A stretch of 64,000 nt of DNA, from the NCBI GenBank assembly GCA_016716965.1, contig JADJUP010000050.1, positions 1 through 64,000 of the forward strand, given 5' to 3'. Every line of letters starts with the position of its first letter. Within the stretch, counting starts at the first letter, position 1. This document shows positions 1 through 9,630 of the stretch, piece by piece. The position numbers and the translations under genes are program-made. The notes under the pieces were generated by a model. It was not told where the DNA came from. It saw only the letters and a list, made by a program, of their open reading frames with translations, and ran no database searches. Source of the stretch: Sulfuritalea sp. Lineage in GTDB: Bacteria > Pseudomonadota > Gammaproteobacteria > Burkholderiales > Rhodocyclaceae.

Positions 1-804
1 CGCATCGAACAAAGCGCCAGACCCGTTTGCCGACCTCGGCCTGCTGCCCGATGCGCTCGGCTACCGGCTGGGCTTCGGCGGCAGCCTGGAGAGCAGCGAC
101 GAGGGCCTGGCCAGCACGCGCCAGGTGCTGGCGGCGACGCGCAGTCGCGTCAAGGGCGCCATCGAGACGCGGCTCAGCCTCGAATGGTAGCGGCGAGACG
201 CTGCGCCCGGATGGCGCTGCGGTGGAGACCGACACGGCGCGGACGCTCAACTGGCGCTGGATCCGCGCGCGGTGGACGATCCGCCGCGACCGCGTCAGCA
301 ATGCGGATCGACTTCCGCTCGGCGGCGTCGAAGCGGTTGCTGTCGGAGCGCGACTTCGTCCGCACGCATTTGCGCCTGCAGCAGCAGTGGTGGCCGCTCG
401 GCGAGCGCGACAGCCTGGCACTACGCGGCGAGATCGGCTTCACCGCCGCGGCATCGCGCGCCGGTGTTCCGCAGGATTACCTGTTCCGCAGCGGCGGCGC
501 CCAGACGGTGCGCGGCCATGCCTACCAGAGCCTCGGCGTGCGCGAGGGCGATGCGGTGGTCGGCGGCCGCGCGTTTCTTTGGGGCAGCCTCGAATACCAC
601 CCACCGGTTCGGGGGCCGTGGGCGCGGTTGTCGCTTTGCCGGGGATGCGGCCGGACGCTGGTTGGCGCGACCTGCGGGCCGGTCACGGCGGTCGGCGCGG
701 GACTGCGCTGGCAAAGTCCGGTGGGCCCGTTGGCCCTGGATCTGGCGCGCGGCAGCCGCAGCGGACGCTGGTATCCCCATTTTGCCTTGATGGTGGCCTT
801 CTGA
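1..804 (+). CDS. tamA: TamA, outer-membrane Omp85-family translocation protein (3' part, frame-broken)
   Basis: This is the C-terminal barrel of TamA, the outer-membrane half of the translocation and assembly module that, with TamB, inserts some outer-membrane proteins or moves lipid between membranes. The 5' end lies outside the window. Visible marks are the Omp85 loop-type motif TVRGHAYQSLGV (about 507-542), a segment reading GLRWQSPVGPLALDLARG near 700-750, and a terminal aromatic residue (…FALMVAF) as expected for a barrel protein. Reading frame changes several times (near 185, 265-300 and 600-690): an early stop at about 187 is followed by recognisable TamA sequence in other frames. The stop overlaps the start of tamB (TGATG, 802-806). 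Identity follows from the Omp85 motif and the tamB neighbour. The breaks are probably sequence errors. Confidence 0.8.
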   Translation, partial: RIEQSARPVCRPRPAARCARLPAGLRRQPGEQRRGPGQHAPGAGGDAQSRQGRHRDAAQPRMVAARRCARMALRWRPTRRGRSTGAGSARGGRSAATASAMRIDFRSAASKRLLSERDFVRTHLRLQQQWWPLGERDSLALRGEIGFTAAASRAGVPQDYLFRSGGAQTVRGHAYQSLGVREGDAVVGGRAFLWGSLEYHPPVRGPWARLSLCRGCGRTLVGATCGPVTAVGAGLRWQSPVGPLALDLARGSRSGRWYPHFALMVAF

Positions 805-3800
805 TGGGGCGGCAAATGTCTCCGGCGCGCGGCTTCCTTGCAGCCCTCGCGCGTCGTTCATGGGTGCTGGTGGCAGTGCTGCCGAGTCTGCTGCTGGCGA
901 CGGCGGGCGGCGCTCTGGGCTGGCTGCTGTTCACCGAAGGCGGCTCCGGTGTGGGCGCGGCGACGCTGCAGCGGGCCAGCGCCGGCGCGGTCCGGTATCG
1001 GGTTGGCGCGCGCGGCCGGCTGTTCGGGCCGCTGGAGCGTGGAGCGACTGCAGGTCGCCGATGCCGGCGCCGGCGAGCGCCAAGCAGCAGCTTGCATGGC
1101 ATCGAACTCGAATGGAGGCCGACGTCGCTGCTCGACCGCCTGCTCGAGATCGAGAGCCTGAAGGTCGCCCGGGTCGAATTGCTTCTGGCCGATACCGGAG
1201 CCACCACCCCGCCGGCGGATCTGCACCTGCCGCTCGCCTTGCGGTATCGATGCTGGATACCGGCGCCATTGCGCTGAATGCGCCCCGACCGCTGGCCCGC
1301 GAACTGAAGGCGGGCTTTTCCAGCGACCGCGCCACGCATCGCCTCGACTCATTGGCGGTCCGGCTCGACGCCGGCCTGCTGAGGGCGCAGGGCGGCGCTG
1401 GTCGCCGCGGCGCTGTTCGCGCTGCAGGCCAGCGCACGCCTGACCGGCAGCAGCACGCCGGTGCTGCAACCGGAGGCGCGCGCCGCCGGTACGCTGGCCG
1501 CGATCACCCTGAATGTCGATGGCCGGGGCCAGGATTTTCCGGTGGCTGCCACGGCCGACCTGCGGCCCTTCCCGCCAGCGCTTGGCGGCCCTGCACCTGA
1601 CGGCGCGTGGTCTCGATCCGCGCGTCTTTGCCGCCGCCGCCCTGCGCGCAGCGCTGGCGCTGATGTCGGAACTTTCCCCGCAAGCCGATGGCGCGCTGGC
1701 CGGCTGCCTGCGGTAGCGGACAACGCCGCGCCGGCGGCGCTGGACCGCGGCGGGCTGCCGTTCTCCCACGCCGAGACGCGCCTGCTTCTGCATTGGGATG
1801 CCGCCCTGCGCCGCCTGCGCTTGACGACCTCATGCTGAAAGTCGGCGCTGGCGGCACGGCGATTGGTCACGTCGACCTGGCTTGGGCGGGCGATACGCTG
1901 TGGCCGCAGGGCGCTGCTGCGCTGAAGCTGGCGCAACTTGATCCGGCGGCGCTGCATTCCGCGCTGCATCCGGCGCCTGCCTGGCCGGCCAAATCGAGAT
2001 GAGCGGGTACGCCATTGCGCAGCAGGTCAGCCTGGTTCGTCGACGCTGCCGACCGCCGCCGGCGGCTCGACGCGGAACCTGGCGCGCCGCGGCGACATCC
2101 TCACCCTTTCGCAGCTGCGCGTGGCGCAAGGCGCGGCGGAACTGGCCGGTTCCGGCGAATTGCGGCTCGATGCCGGCTGTGCTCTGGCGTTTCGACGGCA
2201 GGCTGCGTAGTTTCGATCCCTCTGCGCCCTTCGCTTTCGCCGCGCCGCGCGCCGACCTGAATGCCGAATTCTCGGCCAGCGGTCGTCTGCCTTCATGCCG
2301 TCGTGGACGGCGTCTGCGCGCTTCAGCCTCGCCGCGAGTCTCACGCTGGCGGGCAGGGCGCTGGCCGGGCGCGGCGACCTGGCGACTGCCGGGCACGCAG
2401 CGGCCCGAAAACTCTTGCTCGCCGCCAATGGCAAGGCGCACCTGCGCGGCGCGTGCTGGAGATCGGGCTGGTGCAAGCTCAGCTCTCCGCGCCTGGCGGC
2501 TGGGGCGCGAAAACGAAGAACTGCAACTGGACCTCAGTTGCCCGATGCAGCAAGCCATCGGGAACTCTTGCCCGGATTGCCGGCCGCCGTCGGCTCGCCG
2601 ATCGAACTGTCAATCACAGGTACCCCGATGCGGCATCGCGTGGTCGCCACGGTCGGCCTCCCGGCCGGCCGCCGCATCAGCCTGACGGCGGCCGGCGCGC
2701 TGCAGGTGGCGTCGCCGGATTGGCGCGACACGGCCTGGCAGGGGTCGCTCGAAACGCTGTCGCTCGCCGGCGACCTGCCGGTCGCCTTGCTGGCGCCGGC
2801 ACCGTTCGAAGCGAGCCGCAGGCGCATCGCACTGGGCATCGCCGAGTTGGGCTTTGCCGACGGCCGCATCGTGCTTGCGGAAAGCGCCTGGCAGCTGGAG
2901 CGATGGCGCAGCCGTGGCCGCTTCGAGCGTATCGCCCTGCGGCTGGACGGCGCCGGCAACAAGTCCGCCCCGGCGCCCGCCCGCGCCAGCGGCGAGTGGG
3001 CGCTGGCGACGCAGGAGGGAAAGGCCGGCGGCGCGCTCGCCGGGCATTTGCGTGCCGCGATACCGGATCTGCGCGGGCTCGGTCCGGCCATCGACGGCAA
3101 CCTGACCAGCGCCGGCGCGCTCGAGATCGACGCCGGGTTCGCCGGAACCCTGGCGGCACCGCAGCTGAGTGGCCAGGTGCGCGGCACGGGCCTGGCGATC
3201 AGCCTGATCGACGAGAACATTCAGCTGCGCGATGGCGAACTGCTGATCCGCTTCGACCAGGACCGCGCTCGGGTGGAGCGACTGGAATTCCTTGCGCCCC
3301 ACCAGCCGCCGGCGCGCGCCAGGCGCATGGCGAACTTCCCAACACTGCAGACGCCGGGGCGCCTGAGCGTTGGCGGCGAGCTTGACCTGCGGCAGGCCCA
3401 GGCGCGACTTTCCGCGACACTGGCCGGGGTGCCGCTGGCGCAACGGGCGGAGCGCTGGATGGTGGCGTCGGGTACGGTTGATCTGGACCATGTCGGCCCG
3501 CGCCTGCGCCTCGGTGCGCAACTTCGGGCCGATGCCGGCTACATCGCCGAGCTTGAGTCGGGTCCGCCGCAACTGGCCGAGGACATCGTCGTGCTTGGGC
3601 GCAAGCCGGCGGAAGGGCGGGCGCCGCGAATCGAGAGCGACATCGACTTCGATCTGGGCGAACATTTCCACCTGCGCGCGGGCGGGCTTGCCGCGCGCCT
3701 TGCCGGTCGCTTGCGGGTGCGCGGCGGCGACGGGCCCGGCGCCGGCCGCCTTGCCGCGACCGGCAGCATCGCCACCCGCGACGCCACCTTTGAAGCCTAT

Positions 3801-4346
3801 GGGCAGCGCCTCGTCGTCGAGCGCGGCATCGTCAACTTTCAGGGGCCGCTCGACGATCCGGGCCTCAACGTACTGGCATTGCGCAAGGGAGGCGCAGTCG
3901 AGGCCGGGGTCGCCGTTACTGGCACGGCACAGCAGCCGAGGGTGCGCCTGGTGTCGACGCCGCCGGTGTCCGATGCGGAAAAACTGTCGTGGATCGTCCT
4001 CGGCCGCGCTCCGGACAGCGGCGGCACCGACTCGGCCCTGCTGCTGGCCGCCGCCGGAGCGATTCTCGGTGGCCAGGGCGAGGGCGTGACATCACAGTTG
4101 GCGCAAGCCTTCGGCGTCGACGAACTGGGCTTGCGCCAGGGAAGCAGTGGCGATCCGCTGACCGGACAGATACTGGTTCTCGGCAAGCGTCTGTCCGCGC
4201 GCACCTACCTCGGCTACGAGCAGGGGCTGACGGCGGCGACCGGAGCGGTGAAGCTGACCCACGCCATGACGCCGCGCATTTCCATCGTCACGCGGGCCGG
4301 GGAGGATAGCGCGATCGACGTTTTCTATAATTTCGCGTTCGACTGA
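804..4346 (+). CDS. tamB: TamB, inner-membrane-anchored translocation/assembly module protein (frame-broken N-terminal half)
   Basis: TamB spans the periplasm as a long beta-rich groove between an N-terminal inner-membrane anchor and the outer-membrane TamA barrel. Here the ATG at 804 overlaps the tamA stop. The first residues give a basic stretch and one hydrophobic helix (LVAVLPSLLLATAGGALGWL), followed by a typical early TamB segment (LHGIELEWRPTSLLDRLLEI). The C-terminal DUF490 region (about 2600-4346) is intact and ends with FYNFAFD, a classic TamB terminus with a final aromatic-acid pair; it contains GSIATRDATFEAYGQRLVVE and SWIVLGRAPDSGGTDSALLL. Between about 1040 and 2600 the plausible protein hops between all three frames roughly ten times, while sequence quality as protein stays good. 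That pattern argues for uncorrected indels rather than an old pseudogene. Reconstructed length (about 1,180 residues) fits the family. Confidence 0.87.
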
Positions 4347-4549
4347 GGAGCGCATGAAAAAATGGCAGGGAGCATGCCACAGAGGGTGCGGATGGAACGG
4401 AGCAAGCGGAATGACGCATGACATCGAATGGTTCGACGGCGCCCGCGGCAGCGCCGACGGACTCGCGGGGCAAAGTTGCAATGCCGCACTAACACTCCTG
4501 ACCCGCGAAGGGCCGGGCCAAAAAATATTCTGACCGGATCGACATCGAC

Positions 4550-5898
4550 ATGTCCCAGGACCAATTCAGGCGTGCGCTCAACACTCCCGGCGTGAAGCGA
4601 GTTCGCCACCGATTGCTGTCGCCGCGCCTTTGTTGCGGGCCCGGTGTTCTGGGGCGGGTCGATCTGCGTCGGCGCAACGGCGGTGATGTTCGCTTTCGGC
4701 GCGGAGAAGGCCAACGACTACCTGCACCTGTTGCTGAAAGCCTCACCGTACCTGCCTCTGCTGCTGGCGCCGCTGGGCCTGGGCGCCGTGGCATGGATCA
4801 CCAACCGCTACTTCGTCGGGTCGCAGGGCAGCGGCATTCCGCAGACCATTGCCGCCCTCGACAGCGAACATGCGCGAAGCCGGGTGCTGACCCTGCGCAT
4901 CGCCTTCGGCAAGATCCTGCTCACGCTGGTCGGCCTTGGCTGCGGCGCTTCAATCGGGCGCGAAGGGCCGACCGTGCAAGTCGGCGCGGCGATCATGCAC
5001 TCCATGGGCCGCCTGGTGCGCTTCTCCAAGATGCACACGGAGAAGGGCCTGATCCTCGCCGGTGGCGCGGCCGGCGTCGCCGCCGCCTTCAACACGCCGC
5101 TGGCCGGCGTCGTCTTCGCCATCGAGGAGATGAGCCGCTCAATAGAGAATCGCACCAGCGGCACCATCCTCACCGGCGTGATCCTCGCCGGCATCACGGC
5201 CATGGCCATCCAGGGCGACTATCCCTACTTCGGATACACCTCGGCCACGCTGCGCCCTCAACCAGGCCTGGATTGCCGTGTTGCCTCTGCGGGGCGCCTG
5301 CGGCCTGCTCGGCGGGCTGTTCGCGCGCCTGCTGATCGCCATGTCGCGCGGCCTGCCGGGGCGCGGCGGCGTGCTGGCGCGCGCCCACCCGGTGGCCTTC
5401 GCCGCCGGCTGCGGCTTTGTCCTGGCCCTGATCGGCCTGGCCTCGGACAGCAGCACCTACGGTACCGGCTATGCCGAGGCGCGCTCCCTGCTCGAAGGCA
5501 GCCAGCAACTGCCTGCCGGCTACGGCATCCTGAAATTCCTGGCGACGCTGGTGTCCTACGCCAGCGGCATTCCCGGCGGCGTATTCGCGCCTTCGCTCGC
5601 GGTGGGCGCCGGCTTCGGGCTCAACCTGGCGCAGATCATGCCGTATGCGCCGGTCGGCGCCGTGGTGCTGCTGGCCATGGTCGGCTACTTCGCCGGCGTG
5701 GTGCAGGCGCCGATCACCGCCTTCGTCATCGTCATGGAAATGACCGACAACCACAACATGGTGCTGCCGCTGATGGCCACGGCGCTGATCGCCACCGCCG
5801 TCTCGCGCCTGATCTGCCCGCGCCCGCTCTACCGCACGCTGGCGGAGCGCTTCCTGCTGATCGGGCCGCCGCCCAAGGACACAAGGAGCCAGCCATGA
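4550..5898 (+). CDS. ClC-family chloride/proton antiporter (two frame breaks)
   Basis: A ClC membrane protein, expected to exchange chloride (or another anion) for protons across the inner membrane. All anion-pathway signatures are visible: GSQGSGIPQ (about 4818-4844), GREGPTVQ with the gating glutamate (about 4957-4980), FNTPLAGVVFAIEEM with the paired glutamates that mark proton-coupled transporters (about 5090-5133), and GGVFAPSLAVG (about 5575-5607). Reading starts at ATG 4550 (MSQDQFRRALNTPGVKR), changes frame near 4620-4635 (RRAFVAGPVFWGGSI continues in another frame) and again near 5250-5262 (before NQAWIAVLPLRGACG). No C-terminal CBS domains are present, as in the short bacterial type. 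The stop overlaps the next start (ATGA, 5895-5898), so it is translationally linked to the TRAP permease genes. Substrate anion is not determinable here. Confidence 0.88.
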
Positions 5899-6476
5899 GC
5901 GCATGGTCATCGATGTTGCGGCTTTCGGCAGCGATCGACAGCGGCAACCGGATCCTGGGGCGCCTCACGGTTTGGCCGATTCTGGCAGCCGTGGTGATCA
6001 GTGCCGGCAACGCCGTGTCGCGCAAGTTCTTCGACCTCAGCTCGAACGCGTTTCTGGAGGTGCAGTGGTACCTGTTCAGCCTGGCTTTCCTGGGAGCCGC
6101 GGGCTACGTGCTGCTGGTGAACGAACACGTGCGCATCGACGCCGTCTCGCAACGCCTGCCCAAGCGCGTTCGCGCCTGGATCGACATCGTGCTGTTCGCG
6201 GTTTTCGTCTTGCCGCTGACCGTGCTGTTGGGCGACCTCGGCTTCGATCTGTTCTGGCAGACCCTGCAATCGGGCGAGATGTCCTACAACGCCGGCGGTT
6301 TGCCGCGCTGGCCGGCGTATGCCTGCATTCCGCTGGGCATGGCCACGCTCGGCCTGCAGGCGGTGAGCGAGTTGATCCGGCGCGGTGCATGGTTGCGCGG
6401 CCTCGTCCCCGAACCGGTACTGTCCGAGGCGGACCTGCCGCATTTCATGGCCGAGCCGGGAGGGCCTGCATCATGA
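5895..6476 (+). CDS. TRAP transporter small permease (DctQ-type)
   Basis: The small four-helix membrane subunit of a tripartite ATP-independent periplasmic transporter, which supports the large permease in sodium-driven uptake of organic acids. The 193-residue product has hydrophobic segments at about residues 25-45, 58-76, 95-115 and 138-158, and the family-typical run VQWYLFSLAFLGAAGYVLLV followed by NEHVRIDAV. The start overlaps the ClC stop by four bases and its stop overlaps the large permease start by four bases (6473-6476), so all three genes form one transcript. No periplasmic binding protein (DctP) gene is present beside it; the binding subunit must be elsewhere or upstream of what is seen. 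Confidence 0.9.
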   Translation: MSAWSSMLRLSAAIDSGNRILGRLTVWPILAAVVISAGNAVSRKFFDLSSNAFLEVQWYLFSLAFLGAAGYVLLVNEHVRIDAVSQRLPKRVRAWIDIVLFAVFVLPLTVLLGDLGFDLFWQTLQSGEMSYNAGGLPRWPAYACIPLGMATLGLQAVSELIRRGAWLRGLVPEPVLSEADLPHFMAEPGGPAS

Positions 6477-8188
6477 TCGCCTGGCTTGCCGCCAACCTGC
6501 CCGCCATCATGTTTGCGGCGCTGGTGATCTTCCTGCTCAGCGGCGTGCCCGTGGCCTTCGGCTTGGCCGCATGCGGCCTGACCTTCGCCTTTTTCGGCAT
6601 CGAGCTTGGCCTGCTGCCGCCGGCGCTGATACAGGCACTGCCGCTGCGGCTGTTCGGCATCATGTCCAACGAGACGCTGCTTGCCATTCCGTTCTTCACC
6701 TTCATGGGGCTGCTGCTGCAAAAGTCGGGGCTGGCGGAGGATTTGCTGGAAACGGTGGGCCAGGTATTCGGGCCCTTGCGCGGCGGGGTCGCGCTGGCGG
6801 TGGTCCTGGTGGGGGCTTTGCTGGCCGCAACCACGGGCATCGTCGCCGCATCGGTGATTTCCATGGGCCTGATCTCGCTGCCGGTCATGCTGCGCTACGG
6901 CTACAATCCGAAGCTGGCCACCGGAGTCATCGCGGCCGCGGGCAGCCTGGCACAAGTGGTGCCGCCGTCGCTGGTCCTGATCGTCATGGCGGATCAGCTG
7001 GGCCGTAGCGTGGGCGACATGTATGTTGCGGCCCTGGTTCCCGCCGGCATGCTGATCGGCCTTCAGGTGCTGCTGGTGGCCGGACTGGCGATCTTCGTTC
7101 CGCGCTGGCTTCCCGCCTTGCCGCCCGACGCGCGCGCCGCGCGCGAGAGCAACGGCGCCAGCGGCGTCGCCTCGCTCGGAGTCCTGTTCCTCGTGGCCGT
7201 GCTTCTCGGCAGGGTCGCCACCGGTTACTACCCACTCTGGCTTGTCACCATGGGACGCACTGCGCCGCCGCCGCCCGATGAACTGTTGATCGTCGGGCTC
7301 GGCGCCGGCGTGGCCGGCGCCTTCATCCTCTCCGTGGCCGATCGCCTGCTGCGCTTGAACCTGCTGTCGATGCTCACACACCGGGTGGCTTTCGTCATGG
7401 TGCCACCCCTGTTCCTGATCTTCCTCGTGCTGGGCACCATCTTCCTCGGGCTGGCGACGCCGACCGAGGGTGGTGCCCTGGGCGCGATCGGTGCACTGGT
7501 CCTGGCCCTGGCACGCGGTCGGATCAATCATCGGCAGATCGGGCAGACCCTGCTGTCGACCACCAAGCTGAGTTGCTTCGTCCTGTTCATCCTGATCGGT
7601 TCGACGGTATTCAGCCTGACGTTCCAGGGCGTTGGCGGGCAGGCCTGGGTCGAACACCTGTTCGACAAATTGCCCGGCGGACAAACCGGATTCCTGATTT
7701 TCGTTACCTGCCTGATTTTTGTCCTTGGCTTCTTCCTCGATTTCTTCGAGATCGCCTTCATCCTGCTGCCGATGCTTGCACCGATTGCGGACAAGCTCGG
7801 CATCGACCTGATCTGGTTCGGCGTGCTGGTGGGCATCAACCTGCAAACGTCCTTCCTTACGCCGCCGTTCGGCTTTGCGCTGTTCTACCTGCGCAGCGTG
7901 GCGCTGACCCGGACCACCATCGACGAGGTCACGGGACGCGAAATCGCGCCGGTCCGAACCAGCGACATCTACCTCGGGGTGATGCCTTTCGTCGCCATCC
8001 AGATCCTGGTCATGGCGCTGATCATCGCCTATCCCGATCTGCTGATGCATGACGACAGCGCCTCGAAGCAAATGGATCTGAACGCCATCGAGAATCGCCT
8101 GGAGCAGATGGAAGACGCCGGCGTCGCCGAAAACGACCCCATGAAGATGCTGCTGGAACAGATGGGGCAGGACGAAGAGCAGCGTTGA
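6473..8188 (+). CDS. TRAP transporter large permease (DctM-type, long form)
   Basis: The multi-helix translocation subunit of a TRAP transporter. Family marks include SNETLLAIPFFTFMGLLLQK near residues 63-82, the glycine/alanine-rich GALLAATTGIVAASVISMG segment, GSLAQVVPPSLVLIVMADQLG, and near the C-terminus LGFFLDFFEIAFILLPMLAP and LQTSFLTPPFGFALFYL. At 571 residues it is much longer than the common 425-440-residue DctM; the extra length comes from a central insert (about residues 215-300, with additional hydrophobic segments) and a charged C-terminal tail (about the last 45 residues, rich in Glu, Asp, Met). Long DctM forms are known. It overlaps the small permease gene by four bases and ends 23 bases before a convergent antiporter gene. 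Substrate unknown. Confidence 0.9.
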   Translation: MIAWLAANLPAIMFAALVIFLLSGVPVAFGLAACGLTFAFFGIELGLLPPALIQALPLRLFGIMSNETLLAIPFFTFMGLLLQKSGLAEDLLETVGQVFGPLRGGVALAVVLVGALLAATTGIVAASVISMGLISLPVMLRYGYNPKLATGVIAAAGSLAQVVPPSLVLIVMADQLGRSVGDMYVAALVPAGMLIGLQVLLVAGLAIFVPRWLPALPPDARAARESNGASGVASLGVLFLVAVLLGRVATGYYPLWLVTMGRTAPPPPDELLIVGLGAGVAGAFILSVADRLLRLNLLSMLTHRVAFVMVPPLFLIFLVLGTIFLGLATPTEGGALGAIGALVLALARGRINHRQIGQTLLSTTKLSCFVLFILIGSTVFSLTFQGVGGQAWVEHLFDKLPGGQTGFLIFVTCLIFVLGFFLDFFEIAFILLPMLAPIADKLGIDLIWFGVLVGINLQTSFLTPPFGFALFYLRSVALTRTTIDEVTGREIAPVRTSDIYLGVMPFVAIQILVMALIIAYPDLLMHDDSASKQMDLNAIENRLEQMEDAGVAENDPMKMLLEQMGQDEEQR

Positions 8189-8211
8189 TGCTTGTCGCCG
8201 CTGCGGCGGAC

Positions 8212-9453
8212 TCAGTTCTGCCCGGCCGTGTTGGGTGTCGATTGACCGCTGGTCGCAGGCGGCGGGTTCGCGTCGACTTCGGCCGGCGCCTCATTGCCCG
8301 ATGCCCTGCGCGCGGCAAGAATCAGGATCGACGAACCGAGCACCACCAGTATCACCGCGCCGTTCAGGTAAGCCGGTATGGCGAAGGCCTCGCGCGCGGT
8401 CAGGAACAGCAATACGGTGATGAGGCCGCGCGGTGCGATCCAGAGCAGGGGGCCGACGGCGGTCCGCAAGGTGACCCGCAGCAAGGCATAGCGGGTGGCG
8501 AAGACGACCAGCAGCACCAGCGCGGCGGCCAGCCAGGCCCAGGGCGAGGCGAGGTCGGACAGGTCGGTCCAGTAGCCGAGCAGGACGAAGAAGAATCCGC
8601 GCACGACGAAAGTCAGTTCCACCACCAGGGTCTTGAATTCGGAGAGCGTGTCGTCGTAGTCCGCGTCGACCCAGCCGTGGAAGGGCCGGAAGCGCGTCAC
8701 CAGCGAAGGCTTGTTCAACAGCAGGCCGAAGAACAGCACCATGATCAGCGGCGACAGGTGCAGCAGCTTGCCCATGGCGTAAAGCGCGAACAGGCCGGCC
8801 AGCAGCGGCACGAAGCGGATGTGGCCTTCGACCCGCAACAGCAGCAGCAACAGGGCGACGGCGCACAGCAGCGACAGCAGCAGCGAGAGCAGCCCGCCAC
8901 CGAGCAGGGCCAGCAGCGCACCCTTGACGCTGCCGTCCGAGCCGAGCAGCGAAAAGAACACCAGCACGCCAATGATGTCCGACATCGAGCTTTCATAGAC
9001 CACGAACTCGCGGCGCTTGGGCGGCAGGAAGTCGCTGCTGGGGATGGCCACGGCGCTGCTGATCACCGCAAACGGAGTGGCCAGCAGTATCGCCTGCACC
9101 GGGCTCAGGTCGAGTACCAGCCGCGCCAGGCCGGCGAACGCTGCCACGCAGGCGACGAAGCCGACGGCGGCCAGCGTCAGCGTGGCGCCGATGAGGCGGA
9201 TGCGCTCGCGCTTGAGCTCGATGTCGAGCGCCCCTTCGAGCACGATCAGCACCAGGCCGACGGTGCCGACGATGGGCACCAGCATGCCGGCCCAGCCGAG
9301 TTGTACGCCAATCGAATCAAGCACCGGCCGGGCGATCAGGCCGCTTGCCACCAGCACGATGACGGATGGAATGCCCCAGCGCCGGCAGAGGCGCTCGACG
9401 CCGAAGACGATCAGCAGGAACAGGGAGGCACTGAGGATGGCGGGATAGGTCAT
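8212..9453 (-). CDS. Cation/proton antiporter (CPA family, NhaP-like)
   Basis: An inner-membrane monovalent cation/proton antiporter of 413 residues with about twelve hydrophobic helices starting directly at the N-terminus (ILSASLFLLIVFGVERLCRR). Recognisable features are the helix-4-type VLIVLEGALDIEL, the segment ATPFAVISSAVAIPSS, and ESSMSDIIGVLVFF, which occupies the place of the conserved acidic ion-binding helix (here Ser-Asp rather than Asn-Asp). A Pro-rich hydrophilic tail of about 30 residues follows the last helix. No C-terminal TrkA or CBS regulatory domain is seen. The gene is convergent with the TRAP genes and its start (ATG at 9451-9453) faces the YihY gene across a 177-base gap. 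Whether Na+ or K+ is carried cannot be read from sequence alone. Confidence 0.85.
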   Translation of the reverse strand: MTYPAILSASLFLLIVFGVERLCRRWGIPSVIVLVASGLIARPVLDSIGVQLGWAGMLVPIVGTVGLVLIVLEGALDIELKRERIRLIGATLTLAAVGFVACVAAFAGLARLVLDLSPVQAILLATPFAVISSAVAIPSSDFLPPKRREFVVYESSMSDIIGVLVFFSLLGSDGSVKGALLALLGGGLLSLLLSLLCAVALLLLLLRVEGHIRFVPLLAGLFALYAMGKLLHLSPLIMVLFFGLLLNKPSLVTRFRPFHGWVDADYDDTLSEFKTLVVELTFVVRGFFFVLLGYWTDLSDLASPWAWLAAALVLLVVFATRYALLRVTLRTAVGPLLWIAPRGLITVLLFLTAREAFAIPAYLNGAVILVVLGSSILILAARRASGNEAPAEVDANPPPATSGQSTPNTAGQN

Positions 9454-9533
9454 GGTTGCGTCGGGACGACGGCGGTTGCCGGCCCGCGATCATATCCGGG
9501 ATTCCCGCATCTGCAGATCCGCGTTCCCGGCAT

Positions 9534-9558
9534 GAAAGTCGGCGCCGGTGACACGGCG
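9534..9558 (+). repeat. Dispersed short motif, intergenic copy 1
   Basis: A copy of the motif with core AAGTCGGCGCTGGCGACACG (here GCCGGTGACACGG at the variable part). It lies in the gap between the divergent antiporter and YihY genes, with a tandem partial echo (ACACGGCG twice). See the finding on the dispersed motif. Confidence 0.6.
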
Positions 9559-9630
9559 ACACGGCGTCTTCCCGGCGTTGCAGAATGCCGGGCGCAGGAA
9601 CTTGTCCCCCGGAGTTCGGGAGGGGGCAAA

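Noticed and set aside
4347..4549. Small gene between tamB and the ClC gene (ATG 4354, about 22 codons)
   Set aside because: Very short, no conserved look and no strong ribosome site.
9454..9630. Plus-strand frame running through 8185-9876 opposite the antiporter
   Set aside because: Antisense shadow of the antiporter gene; only its last part (from ATG 9631) is the true start of the YihY protein.
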